Of a stretch of DNA of 64,000 bases, positions 16,348 to 24,905 are shown piece by piece (within the stretch, counting starts at the first letter, position 1; each line of letters opens with the position of its first letter). The stretch lies in assembly GCA_039922495.1 (NCBI GenBank), contig JBDTEO010000020.1:1-64000 (forward strand), read 5' to 3'. A program made the translations under genes and the position numbers. The stretch is from JALYYC01 sp039922495. GTDB lineage: Bacteria; Chloroflexota; Dormibacteria; CF-121. The notes under the pieces were generated by a model. It did not search any database. It had not been told where the DNA came from and was given only the letters and a program-made list of their open reading frames with translations.

Positions 16348-17070
16348 TTAGGACAAATCGATCGGGATGATGTCGCTGGTAGCGAAGATCGGGCCCACCG
16401 TCAGCCCGAGCCGCCCGTAGACCGCCTCCGGCACCGAGATGTCGGCCAGGTGGAGTTGACCCACCCAGGGCCGGGCGCTCGGTGCGAGCAGCCCGCGCTT
16501 CGGCAGGGCAAGGGTGAGCGTTTCGGTGGCGCGAATCGTGGGATCGGACGGCTCGCCGCTGTCTCCGTCAAGCCCGGAGGGTAAGTCGAGGGCAAGCACC
16601 CGACGACCCGAGGCATTCGCCGTGCGAATCAGCGACAGGACCGGCCCAGCGGGCGCGCCGCGCAGGCTGTACCCAATGAGCGCATCGATGACGAGGTCCG
16701 CCTGAGCGAGGTCCAGCGCCCCGTCGCCTATTGAACGAATGCGAATCCCCGTCCACTCTAGGGCGGTAAGCTGCTGCAGCGGCACTCCGCGCATGTCGTC
16801 GCGCGACTGAGCCAGCACGACCGTGACGGCCGCCCCCCAGACCGAGAGGCGCCGCGCGGCAACCAGACCGCCCCCGCCGTTGCCGCCTCGCCCCGCCAGG
16901 ACGCAAACGCGCCGGACACGCACATCTCCGCCAAGCATGCCGCGGGCATGGGTGGCCAGGCAGCGGCCCGCGTTTTCCATCATTTGCACCAGGCCGATCC
17001 CGACTTCCTCGGTCATCAGCCGGTCCACCTCTCGCATCTGGGCGACCGAGACCGATGTGACGGCGATCAC
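16348..17070 (-). CDS. nnrE: NAD(P)H-hydrate epimerase-like protein (YjeF N-terminal domain)
   Basis: 240 residues, a single YjeF_N domain without the ADP-dependent dehydratase part. Landmarks: MREVDRLMTEEVGIGLVQMM, VCVLAGRGGNGGGGLVAARR, ADLVIDALIGYSLRG, LALDLPSGLDGDSG, TLTLALPKRGLL. It would epimerise damaged NAD(P)HX. The usual NGGDG signature is NGGGG here, so a conserved Asp is missing, although the catalytic-region Asp of ALDLPSGLDG is kept. It lies in a metal/redox neighbourhood rather than beside a dehydratase, so a divergent role is possible. Confidence 0.75.
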   Translation of the reverse strand: MIAVTSVSVAQMREVDRLMTEEVGIGLVQMMENAGRCLATHARGMLGGDVRVRRVCVLAGRGGNGGGGLVAARRLSVWGAAVTVVLAQSRDDMRGVPLQQLTALEWTGIRIRSIGDGALDLAQADLVIDALIGYSLRGAPAGPVLSLIRTANASGRRVLALDLPSGLDGDSGEPSDPTIRATETLTLALPKRGLLAPSARPWVGQLHLADISVPEAVYGRLGLTVGPIFATSDIIPIDLS

Positions 17071-17211
17071 GGTTTTCCGGCCGGCGGGGTGTCAGGCTCT
17101 GGGTGAACGGTGAGGTGAATTGCGATGTTTGGGACCGCCGGGCTCGAGACCATCATCCACGACAATAAGCTGCCCGCCGTGATCGAGGAGACCGGGCAGA
17201 CCTTGCGAAAG

Positions 17212-17625
17212 CTAGTGCACGACGAGCGTGGCTTGCATTCCCAGGCCTTGATGGCCGTCGATCGGGCAGAAGAACTGGTACGTCCCCGGCTTGAGGGTGA
17301 CGGTGAAGCCTTCCGAATGCCCGGGCCCGAACGCAAGGTCGGGCGTGTGGCCGTCGATTCCGTTGCCCGTCAACTCCAGCGCATGGCTGATGGTGCCGTT
17401 GTTGACCGCGGTGAACGTGTAGATGCCGGCGTCAAGGGAAAGCTGGGCCGGCATGATGCGGTATTCGCTCAGGTGGAGCGTGTTGACCAGTGGCGGCTGG
17501 TTCCCGCCTGGACCCGCGCATCCGGCCAGCGCCAGTGCGGCGACCAGCGCTGGGATTCGGAGGAGAGAGGCCGGCGACCTGAGGCGGGTTCCAGGCCGCC
17601 GGCCAGTGGAGGCGGGGACGATCAC
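17212..17625 (-). CDS. Cupredoxin-domain lipoprotein
   Basis: 137 residues. Lipobox LALAGC at Cys36, then one plastocyanin-like domain with all four type 1 copper ligands: His81 (TISHALEL), Cys120 (YQFFCPIDGH), His125 and Met130. It is exported, lipid-anchored and likely binds one copper for electron transfer or copper buffering. The GTG start at 17625 overlaps the TGA of the upstream lipoprotein gene (GTGA), so the two are translated together. Confidence 0.85.
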   Translation of the reverse strand: MIVPASTGRRPGTRLRSPASLLRIPALVAALALAGCAGPGGNQPPLVNTLHLSEYRIMPAQLSLDAGIYTFTAVNNGTISHALELTGNGIDGHTPDLAFGPGHSEGFTVTLKPGTYQFFCPIDGHQGLGMQATLVVH

Positions 17626-18437
17626 TTGACGATCAGATCGACCTTGTCGGCGACATCAGGCATAAGCGGGGCATGCTGGTTATCGACCAAAAGCGCAAAG
17701 AACGAGTGCTGACCCGACGTCAGGGCCTGCGTGGATGCCTGGAAGGTGACAGCGCAACTCATCCCCAGCATCGTGCCCATGCCCATCATCGGACCGTTCA
17801 TGCTATCCACGTTGATGTGCCAGTGGCCGTAGCCCTTGAGATTGGCCTTGCCAAACAGGTCGCAGGACGGATTGAAATTGTTGATGGCAACCTGGACGGT
17901 GAAGTTGCCCGACACGGTGTCGCCGTTGTGCGGCGACAGAATCGTGATCGACGGTGTACCCAGGCTGGCCGCGGTGATGGCCGGCAGCGCCGACGCCGGT
18001 TGGTAGGTGAAGGTCATGTCCTCCTTGCCCTTGGTTACTTCCTCGTGATTATTCAAGGCGGGAAGCACGGTCAGCGTGTGCTGGCCTGCCGACACGTTCC
18101 GCATGCTGATACTCGCGGAGTCGGTGCAATACATGTTCACGAGCGCGTGATCGAGCTCGATGTGGTAGTGCCCGATGCCCTCTTTGGGTGGCTTACCCGC
18201 CAGCGCACAGCTGAGCTGGTAGCCCGTCACAGCCACTTTGACGTCCAACGAGTTGGTCGTCACGACGGCCCCGGTTTGCGGCGACACGAACTTAGCCGTC
18301 ATGTTGCCGGAGGCCTCCGGCATCATGGACATCGACGGCGACGGCGAGCTGGCCGGGGCGGTCGCCTGGCTCCCACAGGCCGCCAACAGCAACGGAATGC
18401 CAATCGCCAGCGCTCCAAGCGAACGTGTATGGGTCAT
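17622..18437 (-). CDS. Lipoprotein with duplicated His/Met-rich domain (DUF4399-like)
   Basis: 271 residues. Lipobox LLLAAC at Cys21 and a Ser/Pro/Met linker, followed by two similar repeats: GIGHYHIELDHAL ... GQHTLTVLPALNNHEEV and GYGHWHINVDSMN ... GQHSFFALLVDNQHAPL. The second has a Met cluster (GPMMGMGTMLGM). The paired His and Met suggest extracytoplasmic copper binding, consistent with the coupled cupredoxin gene. ATG 18437 is preferred over one five codons upstream because a GGAGG lies 8 nt before it. Divergent from an ECF sigma gene. Confidence 0.7.
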   Translation of the reverse strand: MTHTRSLGALAIGIPLLLAACGSQATAPASSPSPSMSMMPEASGNMTAKFVSPQTGAVVTTNSLDVKVAVTGYQLSCALAGKPPKEGIGHYHIELDHALVNMYCTDSASISMRNVSAGQHTLTVLPALNNHEEVTKGKEDMTFTYQPASALPAITAASLGTPSITILSPHNGDTVSGNFTVQVAINNFNPSCDLFGKANLKGYGHWHINVDSMNGPMMGMGTMLGMSCAVTFQASTQALTSGQHSFFALLVDNQHAPLMPDVADKVDLIVK

Positions 18438-18542
18438 CGTCCCCACCTCCATGTGTCTTACCCATCCCTATGCGCGTGGAACCGCTCCCGGATTTGTGGA
18501 AGGCGATCCGGCGGCAATCCGTTTACGATCGGGGTGCCCTAG

Positions 18543-19136
18543 ATGAAGGTAGAGAGGCTCGCTGGTGGCCAGGCTGCAACCCATTTCGACAGGATCACGG
18601 AGGGTCCGCTGGCCGAGGCCGCGGATGGCGAGCTGCTGAAGCAGATCGCGTCGGGCAGCGAGGAAGCGTTTCAGATTCTATGGAACCGCTTCGGCGCCGC
18701 AGTCTACACGGTGTGCCGGCGCCGCCTCGGCGATGTCGGGGGCGCCGAGGATGCGACCCAGGAGACGTTTACCAGTGTCTGGCGCCGGGCTGGGACTTTC
18801 GACCCCGCCCGTGGCTCCGCCGCCGGCTGGCTCTACGCCATTGCCCGCAACGCGGCCGCGCAACTGGTCCGGCGTGGGCAGACCGGTTCCACGCTGGCGG
18901 TGCTGAGCGACCAGACTGCTGACCAGGAACACGACCCGGTGATGGGCCTGGCACTGCACGCGGCGCTGACCCGGCTGCCCCCAACGGAGCGTGAGGTGCT
19001 GGAGCTGGCCTACTTTGACGACATGACGCAGACGCGGGTCGCCGAGCGCCTTCGCCTTCCGCTTGGCACCGTGAAGACCCGGACTCGGTCCGGCCTGCAC
19101 CGCCTGGCTCGCTACCTCGAGGACACACAGGGATGA
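18543..19136 (+). CDS. ECF RNA polymerase sigma factor
   Basis: 197 residues. Region 2 at about 40-105 (AFQILWNRFGAAVYTVCRRR, AEDATQETFTSVWRRAGTFD, GWLYAIARNAAAQLVRR) and region 4 at about 140-190 (LPPTEREVLELAYFDDMTQT, LPLGTVKTRTRSGLHRL). It resembles SigK-type sigma factors. Its stop overlaps the start of an RskA-like anti-sigma gene by 4 nt. The divergent copper-type lipoprotein genes are likely targets along with its own promoter. Confidence 0.9.
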   Translation: MKVERLAGGQAATHFDRITEGPLAEAADGELLKQIASGSEEAFQILWNRFGAAVYTVCRRRLGDVGGAEDATQETFTSVWRRAGTFDPARGSAAGWLYAIARNAAAQLVRRGQTGSTLAVLSDQTADQEHDPVMGLALHAALTRLPPTEREVLELAYFDDMTQTRVAERLRLPLGTVKTRTRSGLHRLARYLEDTQG

Positions 19137-19645
19137 ACCCCGACGACGTCGAGAACCTCTTGCGGCGAAGCGGGCGGCCGCTGGAACCACCGGCCCGCTT
19201 ACGACGCAGCGTCTTGCGGGTGCCGAGGGGCCCGCTACCCAGCCGCCGGACCCTATGGCGAGTCCGGATTGCGGCCGCCGCCGCAGCGCTGGTGCTCGTG
19301 ACCTTGGGCGTCGTGGCGGTGCAGCAACTCACCGCCTTCCGTCCCGTCGCAGCGGTGACGCTCGTGGGCCCTCCCGGGACAAAGGCGGTCGCCGAGGTGG
19401 GACCGCCCAGCGGGCCGAATCGCCCGGTGCGGCTGGTGGTCCAACATCTGCAGGCTGGCGGCCAATCGTATTACGAGCTGTGGTCGCTCGCGGAGCGCCC
19501 ACCAATGATGCTGACCAGCTTTATGACGGATGCCTCAGGATCCTGCACCCTGACCTTCTCGATGCCGGCGTCCGCGTCCTGGAACGACCTCGTGGTCACG
19601 CCGCAAGACCAAAGTAGCAGTTACCTCCTGCGATCGAGTCGGTAA
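19133..19645 (+). CDS. Anti-sigma factor, RskA-like
   Basis: 170 residues: a short cytoplasmic N-terminus, one transmembrane helix at about 42-62 (RIAAAAAALVLVTLGVVAVQ), and an extracytoplasmic RskA-type domain (VRLVVQHLQAGGQSYYELWS, SFMTDASGSCTLTFSM). The N-terminal sigma-binding part is short and lacks the zinc HxxxCxxC motif. The ATGA overlap with the sigma gene supports pairing. It likely holds the sigma factor until an envelope signal releases it. Confidence 0.8.
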   Translation: MNPDDVENLLRRSGRPLEPPARLRRSVLRVPRGPLPSRRTLWRVRIAAAAAALVLVTLGVVAVQQLTAFRPVAAVTLVGPPGTKAVAEVGPPSGPNRPVRLVVQHLQAGGQSYYELWSLAERPPMMLTSFMTDASGSCTLTFSMPASASWNDLVVTPQDQSSSYLLRSSR

Positions 19646-19696
19646 GTCCGTCCATGCTGATTACGGCGCTGGCCGCTGCGGCACTCGGACCGACTT

Positions 19697-21727
19697 GTGA
19701 GCGAGGTCACCATGCCATCGGGTTATCCGCAGTCATACTGCATGCGTGGGCATGGCACTGCGGTGACCCAAGCCAACGTCAGCCCGGAAGGCCCTGAGCC
19801 AAACACTTTGACGGTCGTCGAGACTCGCGGCAAACCGCCAGTCAAGCTGCATCCACCGATTGGCGACTATGCCCTGCTATCAGACTGCCAGGGGTCGGCG
19901 CTGGTCAGCCGTTCAGGTTCGATCGACTGGGCTTGCCTCCCTCGCTTTGACTCACCCGCCACCTTCGCCCGAATCCTTGGCACGGCCGCCGGCCATTGGC
20001 TGATCAGCCCGACAGGCGAAGTGGCCAGCGTGACCCGTGAGTACCTTGCGGGGACCATGGTGTTGCGTACGACGTTTAAGACATCAACGGGCCGGGTCGC
20101 CCTGACTGATGCCATGCCGCTGGCTCCGAATGACCGTGACCATCAGATTGGGAAGCGATCGCCGCATGGAATCGTCCGGACTGTCGAAGGTTTGGAGGGA
20201 ACGGTGGAGGTCGAGTTCGAGCTCGCCCCTCGTCCCGAGTATGGCCTCACCGTACCGATCCTGGAGCGCCGCGGGGCCGGGGTCACGTCCCGCGGCGGCC
20301 CCATTAGGTATTTGGTGTCGTCGACTGTCCCCTTGCAGTCCCTCGGAGGGATAGCTCGCGCCCGATTCTCAGTGGCGCACGGCGAGCACCAGAGTTTTGC
20401 ACTTCGCACTTCGTCACCCTGGGACCATTCGGAAAAGCCGTGGCCCGCTGCTGAGATCCGTTCGCTGCTCGAAGGGACCGTGGCTGGATGGCGCTCGTGG
20501 TCGAAAATCCATCAGAGCTACCGCGGGCCCTACGCTGACCTCGTCCATCACAGCGGACGTGTCCTGCAGGCGCTCACCTACGCGCCGACCGGAGCCATCG
20601 TGGCAGCGCCGACGACATCACTGCCGGAGCGCATCGGGGGAAGCCGCAACTGGGACTACCGGTACACGTGGGTGCGCGACGCGAGCTTGACGATGGAAGC
20701 GCTATGGGTTGCGGCGTGCCCGGACGAGGCGGCCGACTTCTTCGACTTTTTCGCGATCGCCGCCGGCGGCATAGTCGATGGCGCGAGCCCTCTCCAGATC
20801 CTGTACGGGGTGGGCGGCGAGCGGTTGGTTGCAGAATCGGAACTCAGCCATCTTCCGGGATATCGTGGAAGCCGCCCGGTTCGGATCGGCAACGGCGCTT
20901 GGAACCAGGTCCAGCTCGATGTCTTCGGCGGACTGCTCAGCGCCGCCGCGCTCCTTGCGGGCCAGGTGGGAAAGTTCTCGCCGGCGACAGCCGCCTTCCT
21001 GGCGGCCGTGGCAGACACTGCGGCAGGGCGCTGGACCGAGCCGGATCAGGGTATCTGGGAGGTACGGGGCGGACCTCAGCATTTTCTCCATTCGAAGCTC
21101 ATGTGTTGGGTTGCCCTGGACCGAGCGATCGAGCTCGCGCCGCTTTTGGAGGCCGCGCAGCGGATCGCGTACTGGAAAACGGTCCGCGACCGGATTAAAA
21201 CGGCCATCCTGGAGCAGGGCTGGAGTCAGAATGCCGGGGCCTATGCGCAAGCATTCGGCTCAGATCACCTCGACGCTTCGGTGCTCCGAATGGCCATCGT
21301 CGGCTTCCTGCCCGCCAACGATCCGCGGATGCGCGCCACCATCGACGCGATCGCCCAGCGGCTCACCGACGCGCGGGGGTTCGTCTACCGCTACCGATCC
21401 GCCGACGGCCTGGAGGGGGGCGAGGGGACGTTCGCGATCTGCACCTTCTGGCTGGTCCGCTGCCTCGCGCTGCTTGGAGAGACGGCTCGCGCCCGCGAGC
21501 TGTACGAAAGGATTTGCGGCTATGCCAACGATGTCGGGCTTATGAGTGAGGAGGTGGATCCGGCCTCGGGCGAGTTGCTCGGCAACTTCCCTCAGGCGTT
21601 CACCCATATTGGCCTGGTCAACGCCGCCTGGGCAATTGCTCTTGCCGAGGGCAAGGCAAGCTGGCGCGGAGGACCCAGTGGTGAAGCGCAAGCCGGAAGT
21701 ACTCGATCCTTCGATCTCAAGCCGTAG
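19697..21727 (+). CDS. GH15 family glucoamylase/trehalase-like protein
   Basis: 676 residues. An N-terminal beta domain (PIGDYALLSDCQGSALVSRS, GSIDWACLPRFDSPATFARI) precedes an (alpha/alpha)6 barrel with SLPERIGGSRNWDYRYTWVR, the general-acid Glu455 (GIWEVRG) and Glu618/619 (LMSEEVDPASGELLGNFPQA). This matches bacterial GH15 enzymes, several of which are trehalases. No signal peptide, so it acts on intracellular glucan or trehalose. GTG 19697 gives a 45-residue extension before conserved sequence; an internal ATG such as 19712 may be the true start. Functionally related to the debranching gene at 10827. Confidence 0.88.
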   Translation: MSEVTMPSGYPQSYCMRGHGTAVTQANVSPEGPEPNTLTVVETRGKPPVKLHPPIGDYALLSDCQGSALVSRSGSIDWACLPRFDSPATFARILGTAAGHWLISPTGEVASVTREYLAGTMVLRTTFKTSTGRVALTDAMPLAPNDRDHQIGKRSPHGIVRTVEGLEGTVEVEFELAPRPEYGLTVPILERRGAGVTSRGGPIRYLVSSTVPLQSLGGIARARFSVAHGEHQSFALRTSSPWDHSEKPWPAAEIRSLLEGTVAGWRSWSKIHQSYRGPYADLVHHSGRVLQALTYAPTGAIVAAPTTSLPERIGGSRNWDYRYTWVRDASLTMEALWVAACPDEAADFFDFFAIAAGGIVDGASPLQILYGVGGERLVAESELSHLPGYRGSRPVRIGNGAWNQVQLDVFGGLLSAAALLAGQVGKFSPATAAFLAAVADTAAGRWTEPDQGIWEVRGGPQHFLHSKLMCWVALDRAIELAPLLEAAQRIAYWKTVRDRIKTAILEQGWSQNAGAYAQAFGSDHLDASVLRMAIVGFLPANDPRMRATIDAIAQRLTDARGFVYRYRSADGLEGGEGTFAICTFWLVRCLALLGETARARELYERICGYANDVGLMSEEVDPASGELLGNFPQAFTHIGLVNAAWAIALAEGKASWRGGPSGEAQAGSTRSFDLKP

Positions 21728-21772
21728 TTATGCGTTCGAGTCCGTAAGTCCGGTTGGGACTGCGAGTCGGCA

Positions 21773-22057
21773 TCAGGGCATGACCCTGACGCCGTGCCAG
21801 AAGGCCAGGTGGTCCTTGATCTGGCTCGCCGCCTCCGAGGGAGCCGGATAGTACCAGGCGCCGTCCCGGTTCGTCTTGCCGTCGACCACGATGTCGTAAT
21901 AGCCGGCCAGGCCCTTCCACGGGCAGCGAGTGTGCGTCGTGCTCTGGGCCAGGAATTCCCGCCGGATGCTCTCCGGCGGAAAATACTGGTTGCCTTCGAC
22001 CTCGATGGTTTGATCGCTGTCAGCGATCACGACGCCATTCCAGACCGCCTTCGGCAT
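21773..22057 (-). CDS. DUF427 protein
   Basis: 94 residues matching the small beta-barrel DUF427 family throughout: MPKAVWNGVVIADSDQTIEV, NQYFPPESIRREF, TRCPWKGLAGYYDIVVDG, GAWYYPAPSEAASQIKDHLA, FWHGVRV. Function of the family is unknown. The start lies 2 nt after the stop of the upstream four-TM gene, so they form an operon. Confidence 0.85.
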   Translation of the reverse strand: MPKAVWNGVVIADSDQTIEVEGNQYFPPESIRREFLAQSTTHTRCPWKGLAGYYDIVVDGKTNRDGAWYYPAPSEAASQIKDHLAFWHGVRVMP

Positions 22058-22059
22058 GC

Positions 22060-22566
22060 CTAGCTGGCCACCTGCCGGCGGAACGGCCCATAGGCAATGA
22101 GCAGACCGAGGATGGCGCCGAACATCAGGTGAACGAGAACCCCGGACCATTCTGGATTGGCGCCGAGGTACGAACTACTCGTCCCACTCAAGAGACCGCG
22201 CAGCACAACCCAGTACATCAGCACGTAGACCGCCATCCCGTAGATCATCCCCACCACGACGGCGGCGATCCCACGCAGTTTCAGGACGGTGGCGACGCCG
22301 AGGAAGATCAGCCCGAAGATCACCGAATTCATCATGTGACCCATCAGCCCGAGGATGAAGGGGAGCATCTGGAAGTCGTGGCCCGGATGCCCGATCCCTA
22401 CCGACTGAGCAATACCCTGTGGCGGCGCCCAGAGAGTGCTCGTGAAGATGCCGACGATCATCGCCCACATGGCGAAGACCAGACCGGCGATCAGGCCAGC
22501 CGCTCCCGCTCGCACGGCGGACGACGCCGACCCACCCCTTTCGCCCGAAATCGCTGTCGCGCTCAT
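22060..22566 (-). CDS. Four-TM membrane protein of unknown function
   Basis: 168 residues with four clear hydrophobic helices (GLIAGLVFAMWAMIVGIF; PFILGLMGHMMNSVIFGLIF; AAVVVGMIYGMAVYVLMYWV; VLVHLMFGAILGLLIAYG) and a cytoplasmic Ala/Ser N-terminus. His and Met residues sit inside the membrane segments (GLMGHMMNS, LVHLMFG). I do not recognise the family. It shares a 110-bp divergent promoter region with the Crp/Fnr gene, including the CRP-like site. Confidence 0.7.
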   Translation of the reverse strand: MSATAISGERGGSASSAVRAGAAGLIAGLVFAMWAMIVGIFTSTLWAPPQGIAQSVGIGHPGHDFQMLPFILGLMGHMMNSVIFGLIFLGVATVLKLRGIAAVVVGMIYGMAVYVLMYWVVLRGLLSGTSSSYLGANPEWSGVLVHLMFGAILGLLIAYGPFRRQVAS

Positions 22567-22630
22567 GGCAGTTCCTCCATTTGTTGGAATCCGTTTGCTT
22601 CCCAGCCTAGACAGCGACGGCTCCAGCGTC

Positions 22631-22646
22631 TGTGATCTGCGTCACG
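22631..22646. promoter_or_regulatory. CRP-like operator at the Crp/Fnr gene
   Basis: TGTGATCTGCGTCACG matches TGTGA-N6-TCACA with one mismatch in the last base. It ends 33 nt before the ATG of the Crp/Fnr gene and lies 64 nt before the divergent four-TM gene. Autoregulation is the simple reading. Same core as the site at 10227. Confidence 0.6.
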
Positions 22647-22679
22647 TTATTTCCGGGCGGCCGGCTGTACGCTGGATCC

Positions 22680-23387
22680 ATGCCCGACAAGCTCTGGTAC
22701 CTCCGCCGCTTGAACCTCTTCGAGGGCATGAGCGTCGAGGAGGTGGAACGGATCTCGCATGACCTGCGGATGCGGACTTGCCCGGCCAAGTCATCCGTCC
22801 TGGACGGCTCGACGGAGCACATCTACATGGTCAAGCACGGTCGGGTTCGCCTGTATCACGTCACGGAAAACGGCCAGGAGGTCACCACGGCCGTGCTCGG
22901 ACCTGGCCAACTATTTGGCCTGGGCGCGCTCTTTGCCAGTAGCGGCAATGCCACGTTTGCCCAGGCGCTCGAGGACACCCTGGTCTGCGATGCCGCCGCC
23001 CAGGACTTCATTAGCATGATGGCCCGCCATCCGATCTTGATGGCAAGGGTCATGATGGCGATGGCGCGGCAGATGCTGCGTCTCGAATCGACGATCGAGA
23101 GCATCGCGTCGCGCCCGGTCGCGGGCAGGCTGGCGGACCTCGCGATCAGCCTCGGCGAACAGACTGAACGGAGTCCCAACGGCGCCATCCTCTTGCCCGC
23201 CTACTCGCACGAGGAGCTGGGAAAGATGATTGGCGCAACCCGCGAATCGGTTTCGCGCACCCTTGGTGACTGGCGACGTGCCGGCATCATCAGCACGCAG
23301 GGTCGACGGATCGTCATTCGAAAGCCGGCGGCCCTTCGCGCCCAGGCCGGCGGCCACGATCCGCTGCCGAGAGGAGGAGCGGTATGA
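22680..23387 (+). CDS. Crp/Fnr family transcriptional regulator
   Basis: 235 residues. N-terminal cyclic-nucleotide-type beta-barrel (LFEGMSVEEVERI, HIYMVKHGRVRLYHVTENGQ, LGPGQLFGLGALFAS), long dimer helix, and C-terminal winged helix with recognition sequence SHEELGKMIGATRESVSRTL. The N-terminal cysteine cluster of FNR is absent, so it is not an iron-sulfur sensor; the ligand is unknown. The stop overlaps the start of the flavin reductase (ATGA), so that enzyme is probably its first target. Confidence 0.92.
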   Translation: MPDKLWYLRRLNLFEGMSVEEVERISHDLRMRTCPAKSSVLDGSTEHIYMVKHGRVRLYHVTENGQEVTTAVLGPGQLFGLGALFASSGNATFAQALEDTLVCDAAAQDFISMMARHPILMARVMMAMARQMLRLESTIESIASRPVAGRLADLAISLGEQTERSPNGAILLPAYSHEELGKMIGATRESVSRTLGDWRRAGIISTQGRRIVIRKPAALRAQAGGHDPLPRGGAV

Positions 23388-24754
23388 CCGAGCAGGCAGA
23401 CGTGGTGGTCATCGGGATGGGTCCCGGGGGCGAGGAGGTTGCTGGAAAGCTCGCTGAATCCGGGCTACGCGTGGTGGGGATTGAGAAGGAGCTCGTCGGC
23501 GGTGAGTGCCCGTACTGGGGCTGCGTGCCCACCAAAATGATGATCCGAGCTGCCGACCTGCTCGCCGAAGCCCGGCGCGTCCCCGGATTCGCCGGGAAGG
23601 CCACGGTCACTCCCGATTGGGCGCCGGTCGCCCGGCGCATCCGCGAGGAAGCGACCGACAATTGGAACGATCAGGTGGCAGTCGACCGCTTCGAAAAGAA
23701 GGGTGGCCAGTTCGTGCGTGGCGCGGGCCGTCTCAGCGGTCCGGCGGAGGTGTCCGTCAACGGCACCACCTACCGGGCATCGCGCGCGGTGGTCCTTGCG
23801 ACCGGCACGCAGGTCAACGTCCCGCCGATCAAGGGCCTGGACCAGGTGCCGTACTGGACAAATCGCGAGGCAGTGAAAACCGTAGAACTCCCGAAATCGT
23901 TGGTCGTGCTGGGTGGTGGCGCGGTCGGTCTAGAGTTCGCGCAGGTCTTCGCACGCTTCGGGGTGGCCGTCACGGTGGTTGAGGCTCTTCCCCGTCTGCT
24001 CGCCACCGAGGAGCCCGAGGTCGGGGAGCTGGTCGCGCCGATCCTCACCAAGGAGGGCATCGTGGTACGGACCGGTACGAGGGTTACCGGCGTCACCCTC
24101 GATGGCAGCTCAATCGCGTTGCAAATCGAAGGCGGCGAACGCGTGATCGGCGAGCGGCTGCTTGTCGCGACCGGTCGGAGCGCGAATCTGAAGCAGGTTG
24201 GCGTCGAGACGGTCGGGATCGATCCGTCAGCCCGTTGGCTGCCGGTGGACGGTCACTTGCGCGTGCGCAAGGGTCTTTGGGGTGTCGGCGACGTCACCGG
24301 CCACGGTCAGTTCACCCATGTGGCCATGTACCAGGCCGGCATTGCCGTCACCGACATCCTGGGCAAAGACGCGACACCTGCGGATTACCGGGCACTGCCT
24401 CGGGTGACGTTCACCGACCCGGAGATTGGCGCCGCCGGGCTCACTGAAGACCAGGCCCGTGAGCAGGGCTTGCGCGTTCTTACGGGGATGGCCAAGGTGC
24501 CGAGTTCAGCCCGTGGCTGGATCCATGGGCCCGGAAACGAGGGGTTCATCAAGCTGGTCGAAGACGCCGATAAGGGCGTACTCGTTGGCGCCACGTCGGC
24601 CGGACCGCGCGGTGGCGACGTGCTGTCCATGCTCGCCCTCGCCATCCAGGAACGCATTTCGACCTCGGCTCTTCGCCGAGTGATCTACGCGTATCCGACC
24701 TTCTACAGAGGAATTGAAGACGCGCTTCGCGCTCTTGTTAAAAGGGAAGACTAG
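23384..24754 (+). CDS. FAD-dependent pyridine nucleotide-disulfide oxidoreductase
   Basis: 456 residues. FAD site VVVIGMGPGGEEVAGKL, redox pair Cys42/Cys47 (GGECPYWGCVPTK), NAD(P)H site LVVLGGGAVGLEFAQVF, second FAD motif LWGVGDVTGHGQFTHVAMYQ, C-terminal interface AYPTFYRGIEDALR. As in the paralogue at 12998, the HPHPT-E catalytic pair of lipoamide dehydrogenase and the MerA C-terminal cysteines are missing. Translationally coupled to the Crp/Fnr gene. A reductase for a thiol or selenothiol peroxidase is plausible. Confidence 0.88.
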   Translation: MTEQADVVVIGMGPGGEEVAGKLAESGLRVVGIEKELVGGECPYWGCVPTKMMIRAADLLAEARRVPGFAGKATVTPDWAPVARRIREEATDNWNDQVAVDRFEKKGGQFVRGAGRLSGPAEVSVNGTTYRASRAVVLATGTQVNVPPIKGLDQVPYWTNREAVKTVELPKSLVVLGGGAVGLEFAQVFARFGVAVTVVEALPRLLATEEPEVGELVAPILTKEGIVVRTGTRVTGVTLDGSSIALQIEGGERVIGERLLVATGRSANLKQVGVETVGIDPSARWLPVDGHLRVRKGLWGVGDVTGHGQFTHVAMYQAGIAVTDILGKDATPADYRALPRVTFTDPEIGAAGLTEDQAREQGLRVLTGMAKVPSSARGWIHGPGNEGFIKLVEDADKGVLVGATSAGPRGGDVLSMLALAIQERISTSALRRVIYAYPTFYRGIEDALRALVKRED

Positions 24755-24773
24755 ATGGGAGGTAAGTGGTCAC

Positions 24774-24905
24774 ATGGAGTGTGCCGAGTGTGGGTGTAAG
24801 GTCGAACGCGGCGGGATCAGAGTTGAAGTCTGCGGCAAAGCCAACTGCTGCTGCGCGGAGCTGCCCACAAGAAAACAACGCGAGCGATCCGGAGCGGAGT
24901 CGTAG
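24774..24905 (+). CDS. Metallothionein-like Cys-rich small protein
   Basis: 43 residues with seven cysteines in the first 27: Cys3, Cys6, Cys8, Cys20 and a Cys25-26-27 triplet (MECAECGCKVERGG, VCGKANCCCAELP), then a charged tail. Length and CxxCxC spacing resemble bacterial metallothioneins, though the match is by eye. A GGGAGG lies about 11 nt before the ATG. It follows the flavin reductase by 19 nt and may be co-transcribed with it. Confidence 0.6.
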   Translation: MECAECGCKVERGGIRVEVCGKANCCCAELPTRKQRERSGAES

